This document shows positions 41,308 through 49,461 of a stretch of DNA of 64,000 nt, in pieces; positions within the stretch are counted from its first letter, which is position 1; each line of letters begins with the position of its first letter. The stretch is from positions 1,860,001 to 1,924,000 of the forward strand of contig NZ_JAFMOF010000001.1 in assembly GCF_017349075.1 (NCBI RefSeq). The letters run 5' to 3'. The DNA comes from Streptomyces triculaminicus. Lineage in GTDB: Bacteria; Actinomycetota; Actinomycetes; Streptomycetales; Streptomycetaceae. The notes under the pieces are model-generated. The model saw only the letters and a program-made list of their open reading frames with translations, made no database searches and was not told the origin of the DNA. Made by a program: the position numbers and the translations under genes.

Positions 41308-43013
41308 TTCGCGTCACCGCCTTCCTTCTTCTCGGACTTCTTGTCGGACTTCTTCTCGTCGGCCTTGTCGGCCTCGGCCTTGTCGGCCGTCTCCGGCTTC
41401 TCGGCCTTGGGCTCGTCGGCCGTCTCCGGCTTCTCGGCCGGCTCCGCCGGATCGGCGTCCCCGCCGTCCTTGGCGTCCTTGCCGTCCTCGCCGTCCTCCT
41501 GGTGCTCCAGGTGGCCGGACGCGGCGCCGGTCATGGCCGAGCCCAGCTCCTCCGGAGTGATCGTGGCCGGGTCGGCGTCGGCGACCAGACGGCCGCGGAA
41601 CATCACCCGCAGGGTGTCGGAGAGGCCGATCAGCTCGTCCAGGTCCGCGGAGATCAGCAGCACGGCCAGGCCCTCGCGGCGCGCCTCGCGGATCTGGTCC
41701 CAGATCTGCGCCTGCGCGCCGACGTCCACGCCCCGGGTGGGGTGCGCGGCGATGAGCAGCTTGGGCAGGTGGCTCATCTCGCGGCCGACGATCAGCTTCT
41801 GCTGGTTGCCGCCGGAGAGCGAGGCCGCGGTGACCTCGATGCCGGGGGTGCGCACGTCGTACTCGCGCACGATGCGCTCGGTGTCGGCGCGGGCGGCCTT
41901 GATGTCGATGAGGCCGCGCTTGCTGTTGGGCTTCTCGGTGACGTGACCGAGGATGCGGTTCTCCCACAGCGGGGCCTCGAGCAGCAGGCCGTGGCGGTGA
42001 CGGTCCTCGGGGATGTACCCGATGCCGTCCTCGCGGCGCTTGCGCGTGGGCGCCTTGGTGATGTCGGCGCCGTCGAGGGTGACGACACCGCCGTCCGGCG
42101 TGCGCATGCCCATGATGGCCTCGACGAGCTCGGCCTGGCCGTTGCCCTCCACGCCCGCGAGGCCGAGGACCTCGCCCTTGTGGATGGTGAAGGAGATGCC
42201 GTCGAGCACCGCGCGGACGACGCCGTCGGAGTCGGTGGCCGACAGGTGCAGGCCGTCGACGGTGAGCATCGGCACGTCGGTGACCGTGGACTCACGGGTC
42301 TCCGGCGACGGCAGCTCCTCGCCGACCATCAGCTCGGCGAGCTGCTTGGGCGTGGTCTCGCTGGGCACCGCGGTGCCGACGGTGGTGCCCCGGCGGATGA
42401 CGGTGATGTCGTCCGCGACGGAGAGCACCTCGCCGAGCTTGTGCGAGATGAAGATGACCGTGAGGCCCTCGGACTTGAGCTCGCGCAGGTTGTCGAAGAG
42501 CGCGTCGACCTCCTGCGGCACCAGGACGGCGGTGGGCTCGTCGAGGATCAGCGTGCGGGCACCCCGGTAGAGGACCTTGAGGATCTCCACGCGCTGGCGG
42601 TCGGCGACGCCGAGGTCCTCGACGAGGACGTCGGGGCGCACGCCCAGACCGTAGGCGTCGGAGATCTCCTTGATCTTCGCGCGGGCCTTGCCGCCGATGC
42701 CGTGCAGCTTCTCGGCGCCGAGGACGACGTTCTCGAGGACGGTGAGGTTGTCGGCGAGCATGAAGTGCTGGTGCACCATGCCGATGCCGCGCGAGATGGC
42801 GTCCGCGGGCGTGTGCAGGGTGACCTGCTCACCGTCCAGGGTGATCGTGCCCTCGTCCGGCTTCTGCATGCCGTAGAGGATCTTCATCAGGGTCGACTTG
42901 CCGGCGCCGTTCTCGCCACAGAGGGCGTGAACGGTGCCGCGGCGGACCGTGAGGTGGATGTCGTGGTTGGCCACGACACCGGGGAACCGCTTGGTGATAC
43001 CCGCGAGTTCCAC
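41304..43013 (-). CDS. Nucleoside ABC transporter ATPase (two NBDs)
   Basis: A 569-residue RbsA/YufO-type ATPase with two nucleotide-binding domains. The first has Walker A GENGAGKST near residue 35 and Walker B LILDEPTAVLVPQE. The second has the HKGEVLGLAGVEGNGQAELVEA loop and SLSGGNQQKLIVGRE as signature. A Lys/Glu/Ala-rich tail of about 60 residues (AEKPETADEPKAEK) follows. Homologs usually begin 10-15 residues earlier. The in-frame ATC at 43055, behind AGGAGA, would give IKASTKEPSSTAPAVELAGI and could be a rare AUC start; GTG 43013 lacks a ribosome-binding site. The nucleoside operator (43156-43175) lies upstream. Confidence 0.93.
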   Translation of the reverse strand: MELAGITKRFPGVVANHDIHLTVRRGTVHALCGENGAGKSTLMKILYGMQKPDEGTITLDGEQVTLHTPADAISRGIGMVHQHFMLADNLTVLENVVLGAEKLHGIGGKARAKIKEISDAYGLGVRPDVLVEDLGVADRQRVEILKVLYRGARTLILDEPTAVLVPQEVDALFDNLRELKSEGLTVIFISHKLGEVLSVADDITVIRRGTTVGTAVPSETTPKQLAELMVGEELPSPETRESTVTDVPMLTVDGLHLSATDSDGVVRAVLDGISFTIHKGEVLGLAGVEGNGQAELVEAIMGMRTPDGGVVTLDGADITKAPTRKRREDGIGYIPEDRHRHGLLLEAPLWENRILGHVTEKPNSKRGLIDIKAARADTERIVREYDVRTPGIEVTAASLSGGNQQKLIVGREMSHLPKLLIAAHPTRGVDVGAQAQIWDQIREARREGLAVLLISADLDELIGLSDTLRVMFRGRLVADADPATITPEELGSAMTGAASGHLEHQEDGEDGKDAKDGGDADPAEPAEKPETADEPKAEKPETADKAEADKADEKKSDKKSEKKEGGDAK

Positions 43014-43155
43014 CGCTGGGGCGGTACTGCTGGGCTCTTTGGTGGACGCTTTGATGGCGCACTCTCCTCGGAGAAAGGGAGCGGGAGCCGGATTGGGCCG
43101 TGCGGGGTAACGGAGAGGTCCGGCTGGGCGGAGGCGACGCTACACGCGTCAAGAG

Positions 43156-43175
43156 AACGCTACGCGCGTAGCGTT
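43156..43175. promoter_or_regulatory. 20-bp palindromic operator of nucleoside ABC operon
   Basis: AACGCTACGCGCGTAGCGTT is a perfect 20-bp palindrome containing the shared core CTACGCGCGTAG. A related half-site, GCTACACGCGT, lies at 43139-43149, and two near-identical copies of the phrase CCCCAGC(T/C)AACGCT occur just upstream on the minus strand. It lies upstream of the transporter ATPase gene. Confidence 0.8.
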
Positions 43176-43215
43176 GGCTGGGGGTACCACCCAGCGTTAG
43201 CTGGGGGAGTATGTA

Positions 43216-43255
43216 CGGGCCCGGCGGCGAGGATCGCTCCTCGCCGCCGGGCCCG
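43216..43255 (-). terminator. bmpA terminator
   Basis: A perfect 18-bp stem (43216-43233 with 43238-43255) around a TCGC loop, about 35 bases past the bmpA stop. It separates bmpA from the transporter operon. Confidence 0.9.
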
Positions 43256-43289
43256 CAGTCCTTACGGGCCGGTCAGCACCGGCCTGTGA

Positions 43290-44336
43290 TCACGGGGTGG
43301 TGCGGACCTTGACCTGGCCGTCCGCGATCTTCTTCTTCGCGGCCTCGACCTTGTCCTTGATGTCGTCGATGAAGCCACCGGAGGTGGCCAGCGACACGCC
43401 GCCGTCCTTGAGCAGGTACGGGTGCGGGCCCGTGAGCGGCTTGCCGTCCTGGACGCTCTTGATGAGGTCGAAGACCGCCACGTCCACGTTCTTCACCACG
43501 GAGGTGAGGATCGAGGCCTTGTACTTGTCCAGACCCGGCTGCTGGTACTGGTCGGAGTCGACGCCGATCGCCCAGGCGCCCTTCTGACCGGCGATGGCCT
43601 CGATCGAGCCGTTGCCGGAGAGGCCGGCCGCGGTGTAGATCACGTCGACGCCCGAGTCGAGCATGCCCTTGGCCTTCTCCTTGGCGGCCGCCGGGTCGTT
43701 GAAGCCCTTGTCGTTGTTCGGGTACAGGTACTGCGAGGTGACCTCGACCTTGGAGTCGGTGTCCTTCGCGCCCTGCTCGAAGCCGGCCTGGAACTTCTGG
43801 ATCAGGGCGTTGTTCACGCCACCGATGAAGCCGACCTTGTGGTTCTTGGACTTCAGCGCGGCGGCGACACCGGCGAGGTAGGAGCCCTCGTGCTCACCGA
43901 AGGTGATGCTGTCGATGTTCTTGCCCGGGGCAACCGAGTCCACGACCGCGAAGCTGGTCTTCGGGAAGTCCTTGGCGACCTTCTCGATCGACTTGGAGTA
44001 GTTGAAGCCCACGCCGATGACGGGGTTGTAGCCGGCCTCGGCGAGGGAGGACAGGCGCTGCTCGCGGTCCGCCTCGGTCTCGCCGTTCTTGGCGGTCATC
44101 ATCTTGGACTTGACGCCCAGCTCCTTCTCCGCCTTGTCCACGCCACGGGCGGCGGACTCGTTGAAGGAGTGGTCGTCACGGCCGCCGACGTCGAACGCCA
44201 GGCCGACGCCCTTGGCCTTGGAGTCGCTGGACTCGGTCGAGGACTCACCGCAGGCGGTGAGAGTGAATGCGAGAGCCGCGGTGCTGATGCCCGCGACAGC
44301 GATGGTGGATACCCGGCGCACGAGGGGCCCCTTCAC
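43290..44336 (-). CDS. BMP-family nucleoside-binding lipoprotein
   Basis: A 348-residue lipoprotein of the BMP (Bmp/Med) family. The signal ends in LTACGES (lipidated Cys29). The mature protein has GVGLAFDVGGRDDHSFNESAARGVDKAEKE, VIGVGFNYSKSIEKVA, and SITFGEHEGSYLAGVAA, which form the two-lobed nucleoside-binding fold. It captures nucleosides outside the membrane for the ABC transporter encoded next to it. GTG 44336 has GGAGG 8 nt upstream. The gene has its own operator-bearing promoter and terminator, allowing higher expression than the membrane subunits. Confidence 0.94.
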   Translation of the reverse strand: MKGPLVRRVSTIAVAGISTAALAFTLTACGESSTESSDSKAKGVGLAFDVGGRDDHSFNESAARGVDKAEKELGVKSKMMTAKNGETEADREQRLSSLAEAGYNPVIGVGFNYSKSIEKVAKDFPKTSFAVVDSVAPGKNIDSITFGEHEGSYLAGVAAALKSKNHKVGFIGGVNNALIQKFQAGFEQGAKDTDSKVEVTSQYLYPNNDKGFNDPAAAKEKAKGMLDSGVDVIYTAAGLSGNGSIEAIAGQKGAWAIGVDSDQYQQPGLDKYKASILTSVVKNVDVAVFDLIKSVQDGKPLTGPHPYLLKDGGVSLATSGGFIDDIKDKVEAAKKKIADGQVKVRTTP

Positions 44337-44369
44337 TCGAAGCGCCTCCGTTGGCGCTGGTTCGCGGGA

Positions 44370-44385
44370 ATCGTAACGCGCGTAG
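44370..44385 (-). promoter_or_regulatory. bmpA promoter -10 and nucleoside-regulon operator
   Basis: On the minus strand CTACGCGCGTTA (44374-44385), a two-mismatch version of the shared palindrome, precedes and overlaps the -10 TACGAT (44370-44375). The start codon is 33 nt downstream, leaving room for the GGAGG ribosome-binding site. Confidence 0.65.
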
Positions 44386-44451
44386 ATGCAGATAAAAGGG
44401 GTGCCTGCAAGCCGTTATCGATTCGTCGTTAACCAGACTTGACCGGATTGC

Positions 44452-45684
44452 CTACATACGGTTGCCATCCAGCATCGCGGCCGCCGTGAACAGCTCCACC
44501 CCGACCTCGATCGCCTTCTCATCCACGTCGAAATCTCCGCAATGCAGATCACGCAGGGTCGAATCGCCCACAGGGCGCACACCGAGCCGTGCCATGGCGC
44601 CGGGAACCCGCTCGAGGTACCAGGAGAAGTCCTCTCCGCCCAGGCTCTGCTCGGTGTCCTCCACGGCGTACCGGCCCCGGCGGGCGGTCATGGCGTTCCG
44701 CAGCAGTCCGGCGGCCTCGGCGTCGTTCACCACGGGCGGGACGCCGCGGGTGTAGTTGATCTCCGACTTGGCGCGGTGCAGGCCGGCGACCTCGTCGACG
44801 GCGGCGTGCACCAGGTCGGGCGCCTCCCGCCAGGTGCGCAGGTCAAGGCAGCGGACGGTGCCGGCGAGCTCGGCGTGCTGCGGGATGACGTTGCAGGCGT
44901 GCCCGGTCACCAGCCGCCCCCAGGTGACGGAGAGACCCGAACGGGCGTCGGCCCTTCGGGCGAGCACGGCGGGCACGTCGGTGGCCACCCGGGCGGCAGC
45001 GGTCACCAGGTCGGTGGTCAGGTGGGGGCGGGCGGTGTGGCCGCCGGCGCCGGCCAGGGTGACCTCGAGGCGGTCGCAGGCGGAGGTGATCGCTCCGGTG
45101 CGCAGCCCGATCCGGCCGACCTCCACCTTGGGGTCGCAGTGCACGGCCAGGATCCGGTCCACACCGTCCAGCACGCCGCACTCGATGGCGTCGAGGGCGC
45201 CGCCGGGCAGCACCTCCTCGGCGGGCTGGAAGATCAGCCGCACCGGGTGGGGCAACAGGCCTTTTTCGGCCAGGTCCGCGAGGACCAGTCCCGCGCCCAG
45301 GACGACGGTGGTGTGCACGTCGTGACCGCAGGCGTGAGCCATCTTGGGGACCGTCGAGCGGTAGGAGACGGTCTTGGTGTCCGGGATCGGCAGCGCGTCG
45401 ATGTCGGCGCGCAGGGCGAGCACGGGACGGCCGGCGGCGGCGTACGAAGCGCCGTCGCGCCCGATGTCGCAGACGAGCCCCGTGCCACCGGTGAGGGTGC
45501 GCGGTCTGAGCCCTGCCTTCTCGAGCCTCGCCCGGAGCGCCGCGGTGGTGCGGAACTCACGCTTTCCCAGCTCGGGATGCATGTGCAAGTCCCGTCGGAA
45601 CGCGATGAGTTCCTCGCGCAGCCCGGAGGGAAGCACACCGGGCAGTTCGCCGCGGGCGGTTTCGGAGTCGGTTTCGCAGGGCAT
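44452..45684 (-). CDS. M20D amidohydrolase
   Basis: A 410-residue metal-dependent amidohydrolase of the hippurate/IAA-amino-acid hydrolase group. The metal-site motifs are FRRDLHMHPELGKREF, MAHACGHDVHTTVV near residue 130, IFQPAEEVLPGGA and VHCDPKV. SLGGEDFSWYL supplies the last His-equivalent region. It splits an N-acyl or N-carbamoyl amino acid. Start 45684 (MPCETDSET) is taken because the upstream extension is basic and outside the fold. It lies upstream of bmpA, but the bmpA operator and promoter intervene, so co-transcription is optional. Confidence 0.9.
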   Translation of the reverse strand: MPCETDSETARGELPGVLPSGLREELIAFRRDLHMHPELGKREFRTTAALRARLEKAGLRPRTLTGGTGLVCDIGRDGASYAAAGRPVLALRADIDALPIPDTKTVSYRSTVPKMAHACGHDVHTTVVLGAGLVLADLAEKGLLPHPVRLIFQPAEEVLPGGALDAIECGVLDGVDRILAVHCDPKVEVGRIGLRTGAITSACDRLEVTLAGAGGHTARPHLTTDLVTAAARVATDVPAVLARRADARSGLSVTWGRLVTGHACNVIPQHAELAGTVRCLDLRTWREAPDLVHAAVDEVAGLHRAKSEINYTRGVPPVVNDAEAAGLLRNAMTARRGRYAVEDTEQSLGGEDFSWYLERVPGAMARLGVRPVGDSTLRDLHCGDFDVDEKAIEVGVELFTAAAMLDGNRM

Positions 45685-45797
45685 CAGATGGTTCACCCTG
45701 CGAAGGGTAGAGCCCCGAATGGGGCAACTGTCCCTCAATCAAGAAAAGTTCAGCCGCATGGATGGGTCCGCCGAGGGGTATGACCCGTATTTACGGC

Positions 45798-47042
45798 CTA
45801 CGTCGTAGACGCGGATGCGTAGGGCAACCGACGCACATCGCGCGCGCTGCCGGTCACTCCGGACAGGAAGTCCTCAGCACGGGGCGAGGCGTGTTCGGTG
45901 AGCCAGGCGGGGTCGATGTCGCACACCGCGACGCTCACGCCCGTGCCCGCCAGGGCCAGCGGCAGGGTGTGCACGACGGTGGACGGGAAGCTCACGACGG
46001 TGCGGCCGATGGGGCCGCGGCGCGCGATCAGCTCCAGCGGCAGTTCGGGGCGTACGACCTGAAGGCCCAGGCCGGAGGCTATGCGGCGCAGCTTGTCGGG
46101 GGACTCGCGGCGGTGCGCGAAGTAGCGGGTGGCGCCGTGGGCGCGGGCCAGGGCGGCCACGGCCTCCAGGTAGCGCTCGGGGTCCACGACGCCGGTCTCG
46201 ACGAGGGAGGTGCCCACGAGGTCGGTGCCGCGGGTGAGCCGGGGCGGGCCGTAGGTGGCCCTGGTCCAGGCGAAGTCGTTGGCCGTGACGGTCACTCCGG
46301 GTGGCGGCTCCACCGGCATGGAGGTGAAGACCTCCACCGAACGGCGGTTGTTCGGTGTCAGCTTCCGGCGCGCCGAAGCAGACACCGGCGCGAGAAGCAG
46401 CTCGCGCGCCCCCAGTCCGCCGGCCCCCCGGCGCCGGTGCCAGCGCACGAGGCGTTCGCCCCGCGCGAGTTGGGAGACGAACTCCATGGTGGCGGTGCCG
46501 TCGTCCACCACGACCAGCTCCCGGGCCCGGGCGAGGGTCAGCAGCAGCTGGACGTACCGCGAGAACGGATCCCCGATGACCACCCGGCGGGCCCGGCGCA
46601 GCGGTCCGGCGAGCGAGCCGACCGTGGCGAAGGGCGCCCCCGGCCCGCCCCGGGCCTCCTCCCAGCGCACCCGGTGACCCTGGTCCCGTGCCAGCTCGGC
46701 CATCCGGCGCAGCTGGCCGCGGGTCGTGGGGTCGTGCGGGGCGAGGACGACGACGAGGAGATCGCCGGCCAGGGGGGTGATGTCCCGCCGCCCGGGCTGG
46801 CGCGGCACGCCGTCGCGCAGCGGGGGCGCCTCGCCGGGAGGGCCGCCGGGCGGTGCGTAATGACCCGCGCGGTACGCCCACTCGAGGACGTTCAGCAGCT
46901 GTACGGGGCTTTCGACGAAGGCGAGCGTGGGGGCGTCGTCGCCCCCGGCGCGCCGGGGGCCCCTGAGGCGGCGGGCGGGGCCGCGGGCCGCGGCCGCCGC
47001 CTCGGGGGCCGGGCCGGACGCCGGCCCCTCGGGCGTGGTCAC
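45798..47042 (-). CDS. Polysialyltransferase-like protein
   Basis: A 414-residue protein whose N-terminus, LAFVESPVQLLNVLEWAYRAG, matches the A-2,8-polysialyltransferase family opening, as I recall it. The (D/E)DG-type motif is VVVDDGTATME near residue 187, and VVSFPSTVVHTLPLAL near 370 is the serine motif. The usual HP motif is replaced by AHRRE. It should build or link nonulosonic-acid residues. The neuB, neuA-HAD and glycosyltransferase genes upstream on the same strand support a role in wall polymer synthesis. A second, better-matching family member lies at 51982-53346. Confidence 0.7.
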   Translation of the reverse strand: MTTPEGPASGPAPEAAAAARGPARRLRGPRRAGGDDAPTLAFVESPVQLLNVLEWAYRAGHYAPPGGPPGEAPPLRDGVPRQPGRRDITPLAGDLLVVVLAPHDPTTRGQLRRMAELARDQGHRVRWEEARGGPGAPFATVGSLAGPLRRARRVVIGDPFSRYVQLLLTLARARELVVVDDGTATMEFVSQLARGERLVRWHRRRGAGGLGARELLLAPVSASARRKLTPNNRRSVEVFTSMPVEPPPGVTVTANDFAWTRATYGPPRLTRGTDLVGTSLVETGVVDPERYLEAVAALARAHGATRYFAHRRESPDKLRRIASGLGLQVVRPELPLELIARRGPIGRTVVSFPSTVVHTLPLALAGTGVSVAVCDIDPAWLTEHASPRAEDFLSGVTGSARDVRRLPYASASTT

Positions 47043-47052
47043 CGGGCGCCCG

Positions 47053-47991
47053 TCAGACCGCTACGGGTTCGCGGTCGCCCGCCTCGGCGACGACGCCGGG
47101 CACCCGGCGCAGCTTGCGCATCGGGCCCAGCTCGCTGTCGTAGACCCGCTTGACGCCGTCGCCCAGCGACTCCTCGACCACGCGGATGTCGCGCACGAGC
47201 CGCTGCAGCCCGCCGGGTTCGACGGAGGCGGCCTGGTCGGAGCCCCACATCGCCCGGTCGAGGGTGATGTGCCGCTCGACGAAGGCGGCGCCGAGGGCGA
47301 CGGCGGCGAGGGTGGTCTGCAGGCCCGTCTCGTGGCCGGAGTAGCCGATGGGGACGTTGGGGTACTCGGCCTGCAGGGTGTTGATCACCCGCAGGTTGAG
47401 CTCGGCGGCCTTGGCCGGGTAGGTGGAGGTGGCGTGGCAGAGCACGATGTTCTCGCTGCCGAGCACCTCGACGGCGTGCCGGATCTGCTGCGGGGTGGAC
47501 ATGCCGGTGGAGAGGATCACCGTGCGGCCGGTGGCCCGCAGGGCGCGCAGCAGATCGTCGTCGGTGAGGGAGGCCGAGGCGACCTTGTGCGCGGGCACGT
47601 CGAACTTCTCCAGGAAGGCGACGGACTCGGTGTCCCACGGGGAGGCGAACCACGCGATGCCGATCTGGCGGCAGTAGTCGTCGATGCGGCGGTACTCCTC
47701 CTCGCCGAACTCCACCCGGTGGCGGTAGTCGATGTACGTCATACGGCCCCACGGCGTGTCGCGCTCGACGTCCCACTGGTCGCGCGGGGTGCAGACCTCG
47801 GGGGTGCGCTTCTGGAACTTCACGGCGTCGCAGCCGGCGTCGGCGGCGGCGTCGATGAGGGCGAAGGCGTTGTCGAGGTCGCCGTTGTGGTTGATGCCGA
47901 TCTCACCGGTGACGTAGACGGGGTGGCCGGGGCCGACGGGCCGGTCGCCGAGGACACGGGTGCGGGTGCCGCTGCGCGGGGCGGAGATCAT
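47053..47991 (-). CDS. neuB: Nonulosonic-acid synthase (NeuB family)
   Basis: A 312-residue NeuB-type enzyme that condenses phosphoenolpyruvate with a hexose to a nine-carbon acid. Family marks are VYVTGEIGINHNGDLDNAFALIDAAADAGCDAVKFQKRTPE near the N-terminus, FASPWDTESVAFLEKFDVPAHKVASA, VILSTGMSTPQQI and PIGYSGHETG. The C-terminal SAF/antifreeze-like domain of longer NeuB proteins is absent, as in the shorter Streptomyces form. The related S. coelicolor cluster makes teichulosonic acid with Kdn. It works with the neuA-HAD gene just upstream; the product may be Kdn. Confidence 0.92.
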   Translation of the reverse strand: MISAPRSGTRTRVLGDRPVGPGHPVYVTGEIGINHNGDLDNAFALIDAAADAGCDAVKFQKRTPEVCTPRDQWDVERDTPWGRMTYIDYRHRVEFGEEEYRRIDDYCRQIGIAWFASPWDTESVAFLEKFDVPAHKVASASLTDDDLLRALRATGRTVILSTGMSTPQQIRHAVEVLGSENIVLCHATSTYPAKAAELNLRVINTLQAEYPNVPIGYSGHETGLQTTLAAVALGAAFVERHITLDRAMWGSDQAASVEPGGLQRLVRDIRVVEESLGDGVKRVYDSELGPMRKLRRVPGVVAEAGDREPVAV

Positions 47992-48098
47992 GAGGTGGCT
48001 GTTCCTTCACGGGAGGGAGGGAGGGTGCGGGGGAAGGGGAAGAGGAAGAGGAAGGGGTGTGAGGCGGAAGGTCGGGTCGTGAGGCGGGGGCCTGCGGT

Positions 48099-49423
48099 TT
48101 ACGGGGCGGCCCTGGTGCAGGCCTCGCCGCTTTCGCGGCGGCCACCGTCGAGGGCCGGGCCCAGCAGCCAGGAGGCGATCTCGCGGACGGCGCCGGAGCC
48201 GCCGGGCGCTGCGGTCACGGCGCGCGCGGCGGCGCGTACGGGGCCGTGCGCGCCGGCGACGGCCACGGGCCAGCCGACGAGGCCGAAGCAGGGCAGGTCG
48301 TTGACGTCGTTGCCGGCGTAGAGCACCCGCTGGGGGTCGATGCCGTGCTCGCCGCACCACTGCTTGAGCGCCGCGTCCTTGCGCTCGCTGCCGTGGACGA
48401 CGGGGATGCCGAGCTTGCGGCCGCGGGCGGCGACGACGGGGTTGGTCTCGGTGGACAGGATCAGCAGCTCCAGCCCGGCCCGGCGCAGCGCGGCGACGCC
48501 GAGCCCGTCGCCGCGGTGGACGGCGACGATCTCGCGTCCGTCGGCGTCGATGAGGACGCGGTCGTCGGTCTGGGTGCCGTCGAAGTCGAGGACGACGGCG
48601 TCGACGTCCTCCAGGGTGGGCAGGGCGGCGGGGCCGCCGGCGTCGAGCAGCGGGGCGAGCGCGCGGGCGCGGTCGAGGTCGTGCGGGTCGTCGATCTCCA
48701 GGACGCGGGCGGCGTCGGTGCGTACGAGCTCGGTCCGGCCGAAGAAGCGGTGGCCGGCGGCCCGGACGCCGTCGGCGCGCATGGCGTAGGCGGCGCCGGT
48801 CTCCAGCAGGTCCTGGGGGCGGTCCTGGCGGCGGGGGCGGTGGGCCTTGTCGTGGTTGACGCCGCGGGCCCCGTGGCGGGGCGGGCCGGCGCGGCGGCCC
48901 GGTCGGGGACGGCGGCGACCTGGGCGGGGACGGCGGCGGGCCGGTCCGTGCGCCCTTCGTCCGTCTCCTCCCGCTCCTCCCGCCAGACGAAGCCGTGGAA
49001 GGGCGCCGCCGTCAGGGCGCTGTCCGCGCCCCCTTCGACGACGGCGGCCGCCACGCCGTCGACGTCCTCGCGGGTGAGGAAGGGGCTGGTGCACTGCACC
49101 AGCAGGACCGTGCCGACCGGGCGGCCGGCCATGGCCTCGTAGGCGTCCATGGCGTGCAGCACCGCCGCCTCGCTGGTGGCGGTGTCCCCGGCGATGGCGG
49201 CCGGGCGCCGGACGACGGCCGCGCCCGCGGCGCGGGCGGCGTCCGCGATGGCGGCGTCGTCCGTGGAGACGACGACGTCGGTGACCAGGCGGGAGGCCCG
49301 GCACTCGCGGACCGCGCGGGCGACGAGCGGTACTCCCCCGACGGCGGCGAGGTTCTTGGAGGGCACGCCCTTGGATCCGCCGCGTGCGGGGATGACGGCC
49401 AGGACGGCCGGTGGGGCGGACAT
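48099..49423 (-). CDS. CMP-nonulosonate synthetase / HAD phosphatase fusion, apparent frameshift
   Basis: The N-terminal half, read from ATG 49423, is a NeuA-type cytidylyltransferase: VIPARGGSKGVPSKNLAAVGG, then DVVVSTDDAAIADAARAAGA and VQCTSPFLTREDVDG. The C-terminal half is in the frame one base back: GVNHDKAHRPRRQDRPQDLLETGAAYAM, RTELVRT, then the HAD motif VVLDFDGTQTDDRV and GNDVNDLPCF. Both frames are open across the low-complexity linker (about 48870-48970), so one missing base there would explain the break. It may be a sequencing error or a real lesion. AAGGAG precedes the start. It should activate the nonulosonic acid and dephosphorylate its precursor. Confidence 0.8.
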
Positions 49424-49461
49424 GGTGTGCTCCTTGGGGTGTCGGGTGGCCGGCGGGGGCG

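Noticed and set aside
45790..45805. CTACGTCGTAG near the end of the polysialyltransferase-like gene as a nucleoside operator
   Set aside because: It differs from the shared motif in the core (GTC versus GCGC), and it overlaps the 3' end of the gene.
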